Positions 1 through 9,614 of a stretch of DNA of 37,166 nt are shown in pieces. The notes under the pieces were generated by a model. It saw nothing but the letters and a program-made list of their open reading frames with translations, did no database searches and was not told where the DNA came from. Source of the DNA: Bacteroidales bacterium Bact_14 (lineage in GTDB: Bacteria; Bacteroidota; Bacteroidia; Bacteroidales; UBA932). Position numbers and translations under genes: made by a program. The stretch is taken from positions 1-37,166 of the forward strand of contig LUZF01000022.1 in the NCBI GenBank assembly GCA_001602865.1, read 5' to 3'. Within the stretch, counting starts at the first letter, position 1, and each line of letters starts with the position of its first letter.

Positions 1-1109
1 GCCGTGTTGACGGCCCGCTTGCCGGCGGCGGCGCGCGGCCTGCGGCCAAGCGCCTGGCGGAGGGCGTCGATCTCGGCCTTGTGCTCCTGCGCGGCCTTTT
101 CACCGCGCACGATGAGGCTGTCGACGCTGCGGGCATCGAAGCTGAGCATTCCGTAGCCGCTGATGTCCGGGCGGATATAGAGGTCGGTCTGGGAGACGCC
201 CTGTTCGTAGGACTTCTCCCCCATCAGGTCCATCACGTGGCCCAGGATGTCCAGCAGGTTGTCGAGCTGGGCGTTCGTGTCGCCCGGCGAGGAGATGTCG
301 ATGCCGATGATGATGTCGGCGCCCATCCGGCGGGCCAGCTGGGCGGGATAATTGTTGATGAGGCCGCCGTCCATCAGGATCATCCCGTCCTTGCGCAGGG
401 GCGCGAAGAGACCCGGGATGGACATTGTGGAGCGCAGCGCATCCCCCAGCTTGCCGCTGTGCCAGATCTTGGGGCCGGCGGTCACGACGTCCGTCGCGAT
501 GCAGACGAACGGGATCGGGAGGCGCAGGAAGTCGATTTCATCCTCGAAGCCCGGCAGCAGGCTGCTGAAGAGGTTGCGCACGTTCTGGCCCTGGACGATG
601 CCGCCCGGCAGGATGCCGCGGAAACTTTCGTCCTCGGTCTCGCGCTCCCCGAAGAGGTTGAGGTTGTCGCTGCCGAAGGAAAGCGAGACGGGGAAACGGT
701 TCTGGTAGTCTTTCTCCTGGAGCGCGTCGTAGGCGCGGGGATACGTGTCCTTCAGGAGATTGTCCCAGTCCAGGCCGCGGATGATCACCTCCAGCTCCTC
801 CCCGCGGTAGCCGCAGGCGTACAGGCCGCCGATCAGGCCGCCCACGCTCGTTCCGAGGACCATATCCACCGGAATCTCCGCGTCGTCGAGGGCTTTCAGG
901 AGCCGCAGCTGCGCGGCGCCCTTCGCTCCGCCGCCCGACAGGACCACCGCCACGACGGGCCGCTGGCGGCGCACGGATTCCATCCTTCTCGCGAATGCGG
1001 CGATGGCCGCATCGTCCCGCCGCGTGTCGATGCCATAGCTGTATTGCGTCTGCGCGCCGGCGCTGAAAACGGCCAGCAGCAGCGCTGCGATCAGTATCAA
1101 ACGTCTCAT
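1..1109 (-). CDS. Patatin-like phospholipase (RssA/NTE type), C-terminus truncated by window start
   Basis: Reverse-strand translation MRRLILIAALLLAVFSAGAQTQYSYGIDTRR...VVAVVLSGGGAKGAAQLRLLKALDD...GTSVGGLIGGLYACG...LMDGGLINNYPAQL: signal peptide, oxyanion GGGAKG, GxSxG (GTSVG) and DGG motifs. Runs off the left edge, so it is absent from the ORF track. Confidence 0.9.
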   Translation of the reverse strand, partial: MRRLILIAALLLAVFSAGAQTQYSYGIDTRRDDAAIAAFARRMESVRRQRPVVAVVLSGGGAKGAAQLRLLKALDDAEIPVDMVLGTSVGGLIGGLYACGYRGEELEVIIRGLDWDNLLKDTYPRAYDALQEKDYQNRFPVSLSFGSDNLNLFGERETEDESFRGILPGGIVQGQNVRNLFSSLLPGFEDEIDFLRLPIPFVCIATDVVTAGPKIWHSGKLGDALRSTMSIPGLFAPLRKDGMILMDGGLINNYPAQLARRMGADIIIGIDISSPGDTNAQLDNLLDILGHVMDLMGEKSYEQGVSQTDLYIRPDISGYGMLSFDARSVDSLIVRGEKAAQEHKAEIDALRQALGRRPRAAAGKRAVNT

Positions 1110-1187
1110 AGCGCAAATTTACATTAATCTTACATCAAAACGCACAATTTTTGTTAACTTCGCAAGGTTGTACAGAAAACCGTCCTT

Positions 1188-1607
1188 ATGACAGAACGAC
1201 ACCTCATTTTTCACAATGACATCCAGCAGATTCCGCAGCTCGCGGCGTTCGTGGAAACGGTCGCCGAGGAAGCGAATCTCGACCAGTCCCTCGCAATGGG
1301 GCTGAACCTGGCGCTGGAAGAGGCGGTCACGAACGTGATCATGTATGCGTACCCGCCCGGATCCGACGGCCTCGTCGACATCGAAGCCGTCATCCACGCG
1401 GATGCGCTGGAGTTTATCCTGAGCGACAGCGGGACGCCGTTCGACCCGACGGCGGCCGCGGAAGCGGACATCACGCTGGACGTCCAGGACCGCCCCATCG
1501 GCGGCCTCGGCATCTTCCTCGTCCGGAACATCATGGACGAAGTAACCTATCGCCGTGAGAACGGAAAGAACATACTGACAATGCGCAAGCACTTAAAAGC
1601 CAAATAA
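1188..1607 (+). CDS. Anti-sigma regulatory factor / serine kinase (RsbW/SpoIIAB-like HATPase)
   Basis: N-box LALEEAVTNVIMYAYP, G1 box DSGTPFDP, G2 box GGLGIFLV; 139 aa single-domain GHKL ATPase. Confidence 0.9.
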   Translation: MTERHLIFHNDIQQIPQLAAFVETVAEEANLDQSLAMGLNLALEEAVTNVIMYAYPPGSDGLVDIEAVIHADALEFILSDSGTPFDPTAAAEADITLDVQDRPIGGLGIFLVRNIMDEVTYRRENGKNILTMRKHLKAK

Positions 1608-1625
1608 TAAAACACGAATAGCACA

Positions 1626-1934
1626 ATGGAAGTCAAAATTACGGAACAGGGCGGCACCATGACCGCCGCTTTCATCGGACGCCTCGACACCCCGGCCTCG
1701 CTCGACGTGACCCGCGAAGTCCAGCCCCTCCTGGACCACGCCGACCGGACCCTCGTGCTCGACTGCAAGGACCTGACCTACATCAGCAGCTCCGGTCTCC
1801 GCATCTTCCTGACCATCCGCAAGGCCGCCGCGGCCAAGGGAGGCAAGGTGATCGTCCAGGACATCTGCGACGACATCCGCCAGGTCTTTATGATGACCGG
1901 TTTCCTGAATCTGTTCGAAGTACGCAATGGCTAG
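1626..1934 (+). CDS. Anti-sigma factor antagonist, STAS domain (RsbV/SpoIIAA-like)
   Basis: 102 aa; LDCKDLTYISSSGLRIFL matches the STAS phospho-serine motif. Confidence 0.9.
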   Translation: MEVKITEQGGTMTAAFIGRLDTPASLDVTREVQPLLDHADRTLVLDCKDLTYISSSGLRIFLTIRKAAAAKGGKVIVQDICDDIRQVFMMTGFLNLFEVRNG

Positions 1935-3393
1935 GCGGACCTTATTTCGCCTGCTGTGCCTCCTTCTCCTCCTCCCGGTTGTCTCCTGCTCTGCCGACAG
2001 GCAGCAGGAGATCCGTGATTTCGGGGATCTGGAGCGCGGCAACGTCGGCGTCCTGACGGGACGCAGCAATGACACCGCAGTCAGGGAGCTGCTGCCGGGC
2101 GCCGACATCTATTACTTTGAAGACCTAGTGTCGATGTGTATGTCGCTCCAGCGCGGCCACATCGACGCTTTCGCTTGTATGGAGACCGGCGTGGACGTGC
2201 TCCTGCAGCGCAATCCGGGCTTCCGCGTCCTTGACGGCACGCCCGAAATCCCGGATACGGCGGCCGTCGCCTTCCGCAAGGACAACGCCCTGCTCGCCGG
2301 CCAGTTCAACGCCTTCCTGCGGGACATCCTCGCCGACGGCACGATGGACGACATCCGGGCGAACTGGTTCGCCCCCGACGCCGCCGGCGCCCATTACCAC
2401 CAGCACGCGACCGAAGGCGAGCCCCTCCGCGTCGGCATCGAAGCCGGCCAGACCTTCTTCACCGTGATCTACGAAGGTGAAGGCGTGGGCCTGGAGCCCG
2501 AGCTGATGATGCGCTTCGGCGACGCGCTGGGACGCCCGGTCAAGTTCGTTGAGATGACCAATCCCGGAATGATCCCGGCGCTGCTCTCCGGCAAGGTGGA
2601 CGCCCTCGTGAGCGCCATCAACCCGACCCTGAGCCGTTCCAACCGCGTCCTCTTCTCGGCCCCGTACGACATTTCCAACGTCTGTTTCGTCGTCAGCGAC
2701 GCCGCGCCCGTCCTGAGGCGCACGAGCTTCTGGGAGAAGACCCGAGAGACCCTGATCAGCGAAGGCCGCTACGAGCTGATCCTCGAAGGCCTGAAGAACA
2801 CGCTCATCATCACCCTCCTGTCCGTCATCTTCGGCTTCCTGCTGGGCTGCCTGCTCTGCTGGATGAAGCGGCGCGGGCCCCGCTGGATGGAAGCATTCGC
2901 CCACGGTTACTGTGAAATCGTCGAGGGCATCCCGATCGTGGTGCTCCTCCTCTTTATGTTCTACGTCGTCTTCGCGACGAGTCCCCTGACCGCCCTCGTG
3001 GTCGCCGTCATCACCTACTCCCTCCACTTCGCCGCCGGCGCCGCCGAGTGTCTCGAGCGCAGCATCGAGGCCGTCGACAAGGGCCAGTGGGAGGCAGGCA
3101 AGGCGCTGGGATTCAGCCGCTTCGAGACGTTCCGCTATGTCATTGCGCCGCAGGCGCTCAAGGATTTCCTGCCCCTGCTGAAGGGCAAGGCCGTCGGCCT
3201 GATCGAGAACACCTCCATCGTCGGCTTCATCGCCATCGAGGATATGACCAAGGTCACGGACATCATCCGCAGCCAGACCTACGACTCGCTCGTCCCCCTG
3301 CTCGTCGTCGGCCTCATCTACTTCCTCATTGCCCGGGGCATCAGCGTCGGCCTCGACAAGCTCGGTGACCATTTGAACTTCAAGGTGAAATGA
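1927..3393 (+). CDS. Amino-acid-type ABC transporter substrate-binding domain fused to permease (HisM/GlnP-like)
   Basis: Lipoprotein-like signal LLLLLPVVSC, SBP_bac_3-like segments, then a permease with EAGKALGFSRFETFRYVIAPQALKDFLP (EAA motif). Start overlaps the STAS stop. Confidence 0.88.
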   Translation: MARRTLFRLLCLLLLLPVVSCSADRQQEIRDFGDLERGNVGVLTGRSNDTAVRELLPGADIYYFEDLVSMCMSLQRGHIDAFACMETGVDVLLQRNPGFRVLDGTPEIPDTAAVAFRKDNALLAGQFNAFLRDILADGTMDDIRANWFAPDAAGAHYHQHATEGEPLRVGIEAGQTFFTVIYEGEGVGLEPELMMRFGDALGRPVKFVEMTNPGMIPALLSGKVDALVSAINPTLSRSNRVLFSAPYDISNVCFVVSDAAPVLRRTSFWEKTRETLISEGRYELILEGLKNTLIITLLSVIFGFLLGCLLCWMKRRGPRWMEAFAHGYCEIVEGIPIVVLLLFMFYVVFATSPLTALVVAVITYSLHFAAGAAECLERSIEAVDKGQWEAGKALGFSRFETFRYVIAPQALKDFLPLLKGKAVGLIENTSIVGFIAIEDMTKVTDIIRSQTYDSLVPLLVVGLIYFLIARGISVGLDKLGDHLNFKVK

Positions 3394-4439
3394 TTCAGGT
3401 ATCCCATCTTTCCAAAGAGTATCCCGGCGGCGTCAAGGCCCTCCGGGACGTCAGCCTGGAAATCCATCCGGGAGAAGTCATTTCCGTCATCGGCCCCTCC
3501 GGCTGCGGCAAGAGCACCCTCGTGCGCTGCATCGAAGGCCTGGAGGCCCCGACCTCCGGCACGGTCGACACCGGCGACAGCCGCCTCGGTATGGTATTCC
3601 AGCAGTTCAACGTCTTCCCGCACCTCAGCGTGCTGGACAACGTCACCCTCGGCCCGGTCAAGATCAACAGGATTCCCAAGGCCGAAGCCGAAAAGAAGGG
3701 AATGGACCTCCTGCGCCTCGTCGGTCTCGCCGAGAAGGCCCAGGCGATGCCGGATTCCCTCTCCGGCGGCCAGAAACAGCGCGTCGGCATCGCCCGCTGC
3801 CTGTCGATGAACCCCGACGTCCTGCTCTTCGACGAGCCCACCTCCGCCCTCGACCAGACGATGAAGACCGAGGTCTTCGGCGTCATCAACGAGCTCGCCA
3901 AGCAGGGCATGACGATGCTCATCGTGACCCACGAGCTCGAATTCGCCCGCAAGGTCAGCACCCGCGTCGTCTTTATGCACGACGGCGAAATCTGCGAGGA
4001 AGGCGCCCCCGAGGAGGTCTTCGAGCGTCCGCAGAAGACCCTCACGCGCATCTTCATCCGCAACCGCCGCAGCCTCCTGTTCCAGGCGGACAGCCGCGAA
4101 TACGACCTCTACAAGTTCAACGCCGACATCGAGTGGTTCTGCCAGCGCAACCACCTCGGCAAGAAATACTTCACCCTCGAGCTCATCACCGAGGAGCTCC
4201 TCTCCCACTTCCTCCCCTTCACCGGGCCCATCCATTTCCGCATCTTCCTCAACGAGGAGAAGAAGCTCGCGATGGAGATCGAGCAGGAAAACTGCTCCTC
4301 CCCCATCGTCGATTCCCCGGATGCGGACGAGATCGCCCTGATGATCCTCCAGGGCCTCTGCGCCTCGATCCAGGAGGTCCAGGAAGGCGACAGCCGCTTC
4401 CTCCACATCGTCGTCAACGACGTCTACGACCAAGATTAA
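3390..4439 (+). CDS. Amino-acid-type ABC transporter ATP-binding protein with extra C-terminal domain
   Basis: Walker [10 protein letters not shown], signature [15 protein letters not shown], Walker [14 protein letters not shown]-loop VTHE; about 120 aa C-terminal extension. ATGA overlap with the upstream gene. Confidence 0.9.
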   Translation: MIQVSHLSKEYPGGVKALRDVSLEIHPGEVISVIGPSGCGKSTLVRCIEGLEAPTSGTVDTGDSRLGMVFQQFNVFPHLSVLDNVTLGPVKINRIPKAEAEKKGMDLLRLVGLAEKAQAMPDSLSGGQKQRVGIARCLSMNPDVLLFDEPTSALDQTMKTEVFGVINELAKQGMTMLIVTHELEFARKVSTRVVFMHDGEICEEGAPEEVFERPQKTLTRIFIRNRRSLLFQADSREYDLYKFNADIEWFCQRNHLGKKYFTLELITEELLSHFLPFTGPIHFRIFLNEEKKLAMEIEQENCSSPIVDSPDADEIALMILQGLCASIQEVQEGDSRFLHIVVNDVYDQD

Positions 4440-4449
4440 ATCCAACTCC

Positions 4450-5391
4450 ATGAAAGCGCTTACCCATACCGATTTCCATTTCCCCGGCCAGCAGTCCAAG
4501 TACGTCGGCAAGGTCCGGGACGTCTATGACCTCGGAGAATACTTCGTGATGGTCGCGACCGACCGCATCTCCGCCTTCGACGTCGTGCTGCCGAAGGGCA
4601 TCCCCTGCAAGGGCCAGGTCCTGAACCAGATCGCCGCCAAGTTCCTCGACGAGACGGCGGACATCGTCCCCAACTGGAAGATCGCCGCGGTCGACCCGAT
4701 GGTGACCGTCGGCTACCGCTGCGAGCCCTTCAAGGTGGAAATGGTCATCCGCGGCTACCTGGCGGGCCACGCCTGGCGCGAGTACAAGGCCGGCAAACGG
4801 GAGATGTGCGGCGTCGCCCTGCCCGAGGGGATGGTCGAAAACCAGCGCTTCCCCGAGCCCATCATCACCCCCACGACGAAGGCTGACGAAGGCCACGACC
4901 TCGACATCAGCCCCGCCGAACTCATCGCCCAGGGCATCGTCTCCGCGGAGGATTACGCGGAGCTGGAGCGCTACACGCGCGCCCTCTTCGCCCGCGGGAC
5001 TGAACTCGCTGCCGCCAAGGGCCTGATCCTCGTGGACACGAAATACGAGTTCGGCAAGAAGGACGGGAAGATCTACCTGATGGACGAGATCCACACCCCG
5101 GATTCCTCCCGCTACTTCTACGCGGACGGCTACGAGGAGCGCCTCGCCCGCGGAGAGCGCCAGAAACAGCTCTCCAAGGAGTTCGTGCGCGAGTGGCTGA
5201 TGTCCGAGGGCTTCCAGGGCCAGGCCGGCCAGAAAGTCCCGGAAATGACCGAAGAAATCGTCTCCGGCATCACCGCCCGCTACATCGAGCTCTATGAGCA
5301 CATCACCGGCGAGTCCTTCGTCCGCCACGACGACGAGGACCTCGAGGCCCGGATCGGAAAGAACATCGAAGAATTCATCGCAAAGCTATGA
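4450..5391 (+). CDS. purC: Phosphoribosylaminoimidazole-succinocarboxamide synthase
   Basis: [53 protein letters not shown]. Confidence 0.95.
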   Translation: MKALTHTDFHFPGQQSKYVGKVRDVYDLGEYFVMVATDRISAFDVVLPKGIPCKGQVLNQIAAKFLDETADIVPNWKIAAVDPMVTVGYRCEPFKVEMVIRGYLAGHAWREYKAGKREMCGVALPEGMVENQRFPEPIITPTTKADEGHDLDISPAELIAQGIVSAEDYAELERYTRALFARGTELAAAKGLILVDTKYEFGKKDGKIYLMDEIHTPDSSRYFYADGYEERLARGERQKQLSKEFVREWLMSEGFQGQAGQKVPEMTEEIVSGITARYIELYEHITGESFVRHDDEDLEARIGKNIEEFIAKL

Positions 5392-6683
5392 TCGAACGCT
5401 ATTCCCGGAAAGTGATGCGGGATGTCTGGACCGAAGAGAACAAGTTCGGCGCGTACCTGGAAGTTGAAATCCTCTCCTGCGAGGCCTGGAGCAAGCTGGG
5501 CGTCATCCCGGCGGAGGACGTCGCGAAGATCCGCGAGAACGCCCGCTTCAGCGTGGACCGCATCAAGGAGATCGAAGAGCAGACCCGCCACGACGTCGTG
5601 GCCTTCACCCGCGCCGTCAGCGAAAGCCTCGGCGAGGAGCGCAAGTGGGTCCACTACGGCCTGACCTCGACCGACGTCGTCGACACGGCGAACGGCTACC
5701 TCCTCAAGCAGGCCGACGCCATCCTCCTGAAGGATCTTGAAGAATTTCTTGAAGTACTCCGTCGCAGAGCGCTGGAATTCAAGCAGACACCTTGTATCGG
5801 CCGTACCCACGGCATCCACGCGGACATTACCTGTTTCGGCCTGAAATGGGCCCTCTGGTACGAGGAGATGAAGCGCAACATCCGCCGCTTCAAGGCCGCC
5901 GCCGCGGACGTCGAAGCCGGCAAGATGAGCGGCGCTGTCGGCAATTTTGCCAACATTCCCCCGTTCATCCAGGACTACGTCTGCGAGAAGCTCGGCATCC
6001 AGTCGGCCGACATTTCGACCCAGGTCCTCCAGCGCGACCGCCACGCCTGGTACATCGCCACGCTCGCCGTCATCGCCTCGACCCTTGAGCAGATGGCCTT
6101 CGAGGTCCGCAACCTCCAGCGGACCGAGGTGCGCGAAGTCGAGGAGGCCTTCCGCAAGGGCCAGAAAGGCTCCAGCGCGATGCCCCACAAGCGCAACCCC
6201 ATCTCCAGCGAGAACATCTGCGGCTGCGCGCGCGTGATGCGCGGCTATATGTGCGCCTCCGGCGAGAACGTCGCCCTCTGGCACGAGCGCGACATCTCCC
6301 ACTCCTCCACGGAGCGCATCATCCTCCCCGACGCGACCGAGCTGCTCGACTATATGCTCTGCCGCTTCAAGGGCATCCTCGAGAACCTCGTCGTCTATCC
6401 GGAGAATATGCTGGAGAACATCTGGCGCACGAAGGGCGTCATTTTCGCCCAGCGCGTGATGAATGCGCTGATCGGCAAGGGCCTCTCCCGCGAGGAAGCC
6501 TACGACACGGTCCAGCCGATCGCAATGAAGGCCTGGACCGGGAAACTCGACTACCAGACCCTCCTGAAAGAATCCGAGCGTGTCACAGCGCTGCTTTCCG
6601 AAGAAGAGCTGGCGAACTGCTTCACGCTCGAGTATTACTTTAAAAACGTGGATTACATCTACAACCGGGTAGGCATCCTTTAA
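5388..6683 (+). CDS. purB: Adenylosuccinate lyase
   Basis: [41 protein letters not shown] signature; ATGA overlap with purC. Confidence 0.95.
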   Translation: MIERYSRKVMRDVWTEENKFGAYLEVEILSCEAWSKLGVIPAEDVAKIRENARFSVDRIKEIEEQTRHDVVAFTRAVSESLGEERKWVHYGLTSTDVVDTANGYLLKQADAILLKDLEEFLEVLRRRALEFKQTPCIGRTHGIHADITCFGLKWALWYEEMKRNIRRFKAAAADVEAGKMSGAVGNFANIPPFIQDYVCEKLGIQSADISTQVLQRDRHAWYIATLAVIASTLEQMAFEVRNLQRTEVREVEEAFRKGQKGSSAMPHKRNPISSENICGCARVMRGYMCASGENVALWHERDISHSSTERIILPDATELLDYMLCRFKGILENLVVYPENMLENIWRTKGVIFAQRVMNALIGKGLSREEAYDTVQPIAMKAWTGKLDYQTLLKESERVTALLSEEELANCFTLEYYFKNVDYIYNRVGIL

Positions 6684-7951
6684 TCCCGGTACACGATTTC
6701 ACTTCTGTCGGGGCCGACCGAGATGATCTTGACGGGACATCCGGTTTCGGCCTCGATGTAGTTAACATAGTCCTTGAAGGCCTGCGGGAAATCCTCATAC
6801 CTGCGGATATCGCTCAGCGGCGTCTGCCAGCCCTTGAATTCCCGGAGCACCGGCTCGATTGACTCGTCCGCGTCGTACGGGAAATAATCCAGGTCCTGGC
6901 CGTAGCGCTTGTAGCTGACGCCCACCTTGATGGTCTCGAAACCGTCCATCACGTCCGGCTTCATCATAATCAGCTCCGTCACACCGTTCATCATCACGGT
7001 CTGCTTCAGCGCGACCATATCCAGCCAGCCGCAGCGGCGGGAACGGCCGGTCGTGGCGCCGTACTCGTGGCCGATTTTGCGAAGTTCCTCCCCGGTCTCG
7101 TCGAAGAGCTCGGTCGGGAACGGGCCGTTGCCGACGCGCGTGCAGTAGGCCTTGAAGATGCCCATCACCTTACCGATGCGGTTGGGAGCCACGCCGAGGC
7201 CCGTGCAGACGCCGGAGGCCATCGTATTGGAAGACGTCACGAACGGGTAGGTGCCGAAGTCGATGTCGAGCAGCGAGCCCTGGGCGCCCTCCGCGAGGAT
7301 GGCGACGTCATTCATCATCGCGTCGTTGACATAGCGTTCGCTCTCGATGAAGGTGAATTTCTTGAGCTCCTCGATCGCGGCGAGCCAGGGGCCCTCGAGC
7401 GGCGCGAGGTCGTAGGTGAAGTCAGGGTACTGGGTCAGCATCTGGATGTGGCGCTGCTTCTTGGCCTCGTAGCGCTCCCGGAAGTCCGGCAGCAGGACGT
7501 CGCCGATGCGCAGGCCGTAGCGGCCCGTCTTGTCCATATACGCGGGGCCGATGCCCTTCAGGGTCGAGCCGATCTTGCCCTTGCCCATCGCGCTCTCGCT
7601 GGCCGCATCGAGGATGCGGTGGGTCGGGAGGATGAGGTTGGCGCGCTTGGAGATGAGGAGCTTGGACTTGACGTCCACGCCCTTCGCCTCGATCTTGTGG
7701 ACCTCGTCCATCAGGATGGCGGGGTCGACGACGACGCCGTTGCCGATGATGTTGAGGGTCTTGTCCCGGAAGATGCCCGAAGGAACGGTATGCATCACGA
7801 ACCCTTCGCCGTCGAACTGGAGCGAGTGGCCGGCGTTCGGACCGCCCTGGAAACGGGCGACCACGTCATAGGCCGGAGAGATGGAATCCACGATCTTTCC
7901 TTTTCCTTCATCGCCCCACTGGAGGCCGAGAACTACGTCAATTTTCTTCAT
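6680..7951 (-). CDS. purA: Adenylosuccinate synthetase
   Basis: [49 protein letters not shown]. Start trimmed from the longer ORF (7987) to the conserved MKKIDVV. Confidence 0.96.
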   Translation of the reverse strand: MKKIDVVLGLQWGDEGKGKIVDSISPAYDVVARFQGGPNAGHSLQFDGEGFVMHTVPSGIFRDKTLNIIGNGVVVDPAILMDEVHKIEAKGVDVKSKLLISKRANLILPTHRILDAASESAMGKGKIGSTLKGIGPAYMDKTGRYGLRIGDVLLPDFRERYEAKKQRHIQMLTQYPDFTYDLAPLEGPWLAAIEELKKFTFIESERYVNDAMMNDVAILAEGAQGSLLDIDFGTYPFVTSSNTMASGVCTGLGVAPNRIGKVMGIFKAYCTRVGNGPFPTELFDETGEELRKIGHEYGATTGRSRRCGWLDMVALKQTVMMNGVTELIMMKPDVMDGFETIKVGVSYKRYGQDLDYFPYDADESIEPVLREFKGWQTPLSDIRRYEDFPQAFKDYVNYIEAETGCPVKIISVGPDRSEIVYRD

Positions 7952-7973
7952 ACTGTATTGATAATTAATTATT

Positions 7974-9494
7974 TTATTCCCATTCAATCGTTGACGGCGG
8001 CTTCGACGAGACGTCGTAGCAGACGCGGTTCACCCCTTTCACGCGGTTGATAATCTCGTTGCTGAGGGCGCGGAGGAACGGCGTCGGAAGTTCCGCCCAG
8101 TCGGCGGTCATCGCGTCGCTGCTCGTCACGGCGCGCAGCGCGACGGCGTAGTCGTAGGTCCGCTCGTCGCCCATCACGCCGACGGTCCGGACCGGCAGCA
8201 GGATCGCCCCCGCCTGCCAGATGTCGTCGTAGAGGCCTTCGCGGCGCAGGGCGGTGATGAAGACGTCATCGACTTCCTGCAGGATCGCGACCTTCTCGCG
8301 CGTCACCTCGCCCGGAATGCGGACCGCGAGGCCCGGGCCCGGGAACGGGTGCCGGAAGACCATATGGCGGGGCATCCCGAGGCTCAGGCCCACGGCGCGC
8401 ACCTCGTCCTTGAAAAGCCATTTCAGGGGCTCGCAGAGCTGGAGTTTCATATGCTCCGGGAGTCCGCCGACGTTGTGGTGGCTCTTGATGACCTTGCCCG
8501 TGATGTTGCAGCTCTCGATGCGGTCCGGGTAGATCGTGCCCTGGGCGAGCCAGCGTGCGCCCGCCACTTTCGCCGCCTCGGCGTTGAAGACTTCGATGAA
8601 GTCGGCGCCGATGATCTTGCGCTTGCGCTCCGGCTCGCAGACGCCTTCCAGGTCCTTCAGGAAACGCCCGGAGGCGTCCACGCCGACGACGTTCAGGTCG
8701 AGCGCGCGGTAGTCCGCGAGGACGTCCGCGTACTCGTTCTTGCGCAGCAGGCCGTGGTTCACGAAAATGCAGTGGAGGTTGCTGCCGATCGCGCGGTGGA
8801 GCAGGACGGCGGCGACGGAGGAATCCACGCCTCCGCTGAGGCCGAGGATGACCTTGTCGTCTCCGAGCTGCGCGCGCAACTCCCCTACCGTCTTCTCGAC
8901 GAAGGAGTCGGCGGTCCATTCGCGGCGGCTGCCGCAGATGCCGACGACGAAATTCTCGAGGAGGAGCTTGCCCTGGAGGCTGTGGACCACTTCCGGGTGG
9001 AACTGGACGCCCCAGACGGGCGCGTCGTCCGCCTGGAAGGCGGCGTTGGCGACGGTCGGCGTCGAGGCGACGCAGCGCCAGCCCTGCGGGAGCGCCGTAA
9101 TCGTGTCGCCGTGGCTCATCCAGACCTGGGAGCCGGGCTCGAGGCCCCGCAGCAGCGGGCATTCCTTATTAATAAAGGAAAGGTTGGCGCGGCCGTATTC
9201 GCGGCTGCCGGCGCTTTCGACGCGGCCGCCGTAGGTCTGGCTCAGGAGCTGGGCGCCGTAGCAGATGCCGAGGACCGGATATTTGCCGACGATGCCGGAA
9301 AGGTCCGGGCGGAACGCGTCGGGCGCGTAGACGCTTAAGGGCGAGCCGCTCAGGATGACGCCGATGACGTCCCTGTCGTCCTGCGGGAAGCGGTTGTAAG
9401 GAAGGATTTCGCAGAAGGTGTCCAGTTCGCGCACCCGGCGTCCGATCAGCTGGGTCGTCTGTGAACCAAAATCAAGGATAATAATTTTCTGCAT
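7974..9494 (-). CDS. guaA: GMP synthase (glutamine-hydrolysing)
   Basis: [58 protein letters not shown]-terminal [11 protein letters not shown]. Start set at [10 protein letters not shown]. Confidence 0.96.
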   Translation of the reverse strand: MQKIIILDFGSQTTQLIGRRVRELDTFCEILPYNRFPQDDRDVIGVILSGSPLSVYAPDAFRPDLSGIVGKYPVLGICYGAQLLSQTYGGRVESAGSREYGRANLSFINKECPLLRGLEPGSQVWMSHGDTITALPQGWRCVASTPTVANAAFQADDAPVWGVQFHPEVVHSLQGKLLLENFVVGICGSRREWTADSFVEKTVGELRAQLGDDKVILGLSGGVDSSVAAVLLHRAIGSNLHCIFVNHGLLRKNEYADVLADYRALDLNVVGVDASGRFLKDLEGVCEPERKRKIIGADFIEVFNAEAAKVAGARWLAQGTIYPDRIESCNITGKVIKSHHNVGGLPEHMKLQLCEPLKWLFKDEVRAVGLSLGMPRHMVFRHPFPGPGLAVRIPGEVTREKVAILQEVDDVFITALRREGLYDDIWQAGAILLPVRTVGVMGDERTYDYAVALRAVTSSDAMTADWAELPTPFLRALSNEIINRVKGVNRVCYDVSSKPPSTIEWE

Positions 9495-9506
9495 TTTCGC
9501 ACACAC

Positions 9507-9537
9507 AAAAAACGATTCTCCGGGCGGCGGAGAATCG
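9507..9537 (-). terminator. Intrinsic terminator-like hairpin inside the guaA leader
   Basis: Perfect 10-bp inverted repeat CGATTCTCCG-GGCGG-CGGAGAATCG (9513-9537); on the minus strand it is followed by six T residues (plus-strand A6 at 9507-9512). Confidence 0.7.
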
Positions 9538-9552
9538 GGAGTATCCTTTGAA

Positions 9553-9583
9553 CAAAGATACTTGTTTTTCCCGATTTTCCAAA
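9553..9583 (-). promoter_or_regulatory. Bacteroidota-type promoter for guaA-purA
   Basis: Minus strand TTTG (9583-9580), 19-nt spacer, TATCTTTG (9560-9553), matching the TTTG/TAnnTTTG -33/-7 consensus. Confidence 0.65.
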
Positions 9584-9614
9584 CGTCCGGAGAAACTTTT
9601 TTTAATGATGCCTT

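Noticed and set aside
3318-4511. 397-aa minus-strand ORF covering the ABC ATPase
   Set aside because: Shadow of the confidently identified ATPase on the plus strand; no recognisable protein family.
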